From Candidatus Helarchaeota archaeon (GTDB lineage Archaea > Asgardarchaeota > Lokiarchaeia > Helarchaeales > HEL-GB-A), in contig JABXJU010000248.1 in assembly GCA_013375405.1 (NCBI GenBank), positions 1 to 5,653 of the forward strand: a stretch of 5,653 bases of DNA, read 5' to 3'. Positions 5,631-5,653 of the stretch are shown here, piece after piece. Each line of letters starts with the position of its first letter. Position 1 is the stretch's first letter. Position numbers and translations under genes: made by a program. The notes below the pieces were generated by a model. The model was not told the origin of the DNA. It worked only from the letters and a program-made list of their open reading frames with translations, and did not search any database.

Positions 5631-5653
5631 ACATAGGTTACAATTTTTAATAA

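Overview
The window reads as archaeal. It is AT-rich, its promoters look like TATA boxes rather than -35/-10 pairs, and its Shine-Dalgarno sites match the archaeal consensus. T-runs rather than hairpins follow the convergent genes. The gene content is a DUF3795/zinc-ribbon protein, a PadR regulator, a secreted penicillin-acylase-type hydrolase crowded with N-glycosylation sequons, and an F420-type luciferase-like oxidoreductase. The DUF3795 layout and overall style remind me most of Asgard (Lokiarchaeia-like) genomes. That assignment is inference, and no marker gene is present to prove it.

Layout: positions 1-32 hold nothing I can support. Positions 33-1169 are a minus-strand pair: padR first (486-1169), then the DUF3795 gene (33-470), whose ribosome binding site overlaps the padR stop codon. 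Positions 1170-1306 are a divergent control region dominated by two exact tandem copies of a 16-bp perfect palindrome (1180-1211) next to an AT-rich box usable as a TATA element on either strand. Positions 1307-4415 are a plus-strand pair: an 892-aa membrane-anchored or secreted penicillin acylase precursor (TTG start), then a 138-aa multi-pass membrane protein with tightly coupled translation signals. Positions 4421-5584 carry a minus-strand F420-dependent oxidoreductase-type gene, convergent with the membrane protein across only 5 bp. Its likely TATA box lies at 5621-5630.

Working model (inference): PadR binds the tandem palindrome, represses its own operon and may also control the acylase/membrane-protein operon. 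The acylase would mature by self-cleavage before Ser310 and hydrolyse an amide (N-acyl compound, acylated amino acid or peptide, or lactone-type signal) outside the cell. The small membrane protein may help with localisation or handling of product. The DUF3795 protein may act with PadR or as a metal-binding accessory. The oxidoreductase is probably a separate transcription unit. No mobile element, CRISPR array, tRNA or rRNA is visible. The families are known; the least routine parts are the operator architecture and the very uneven glycosylation pattern of the acylase.
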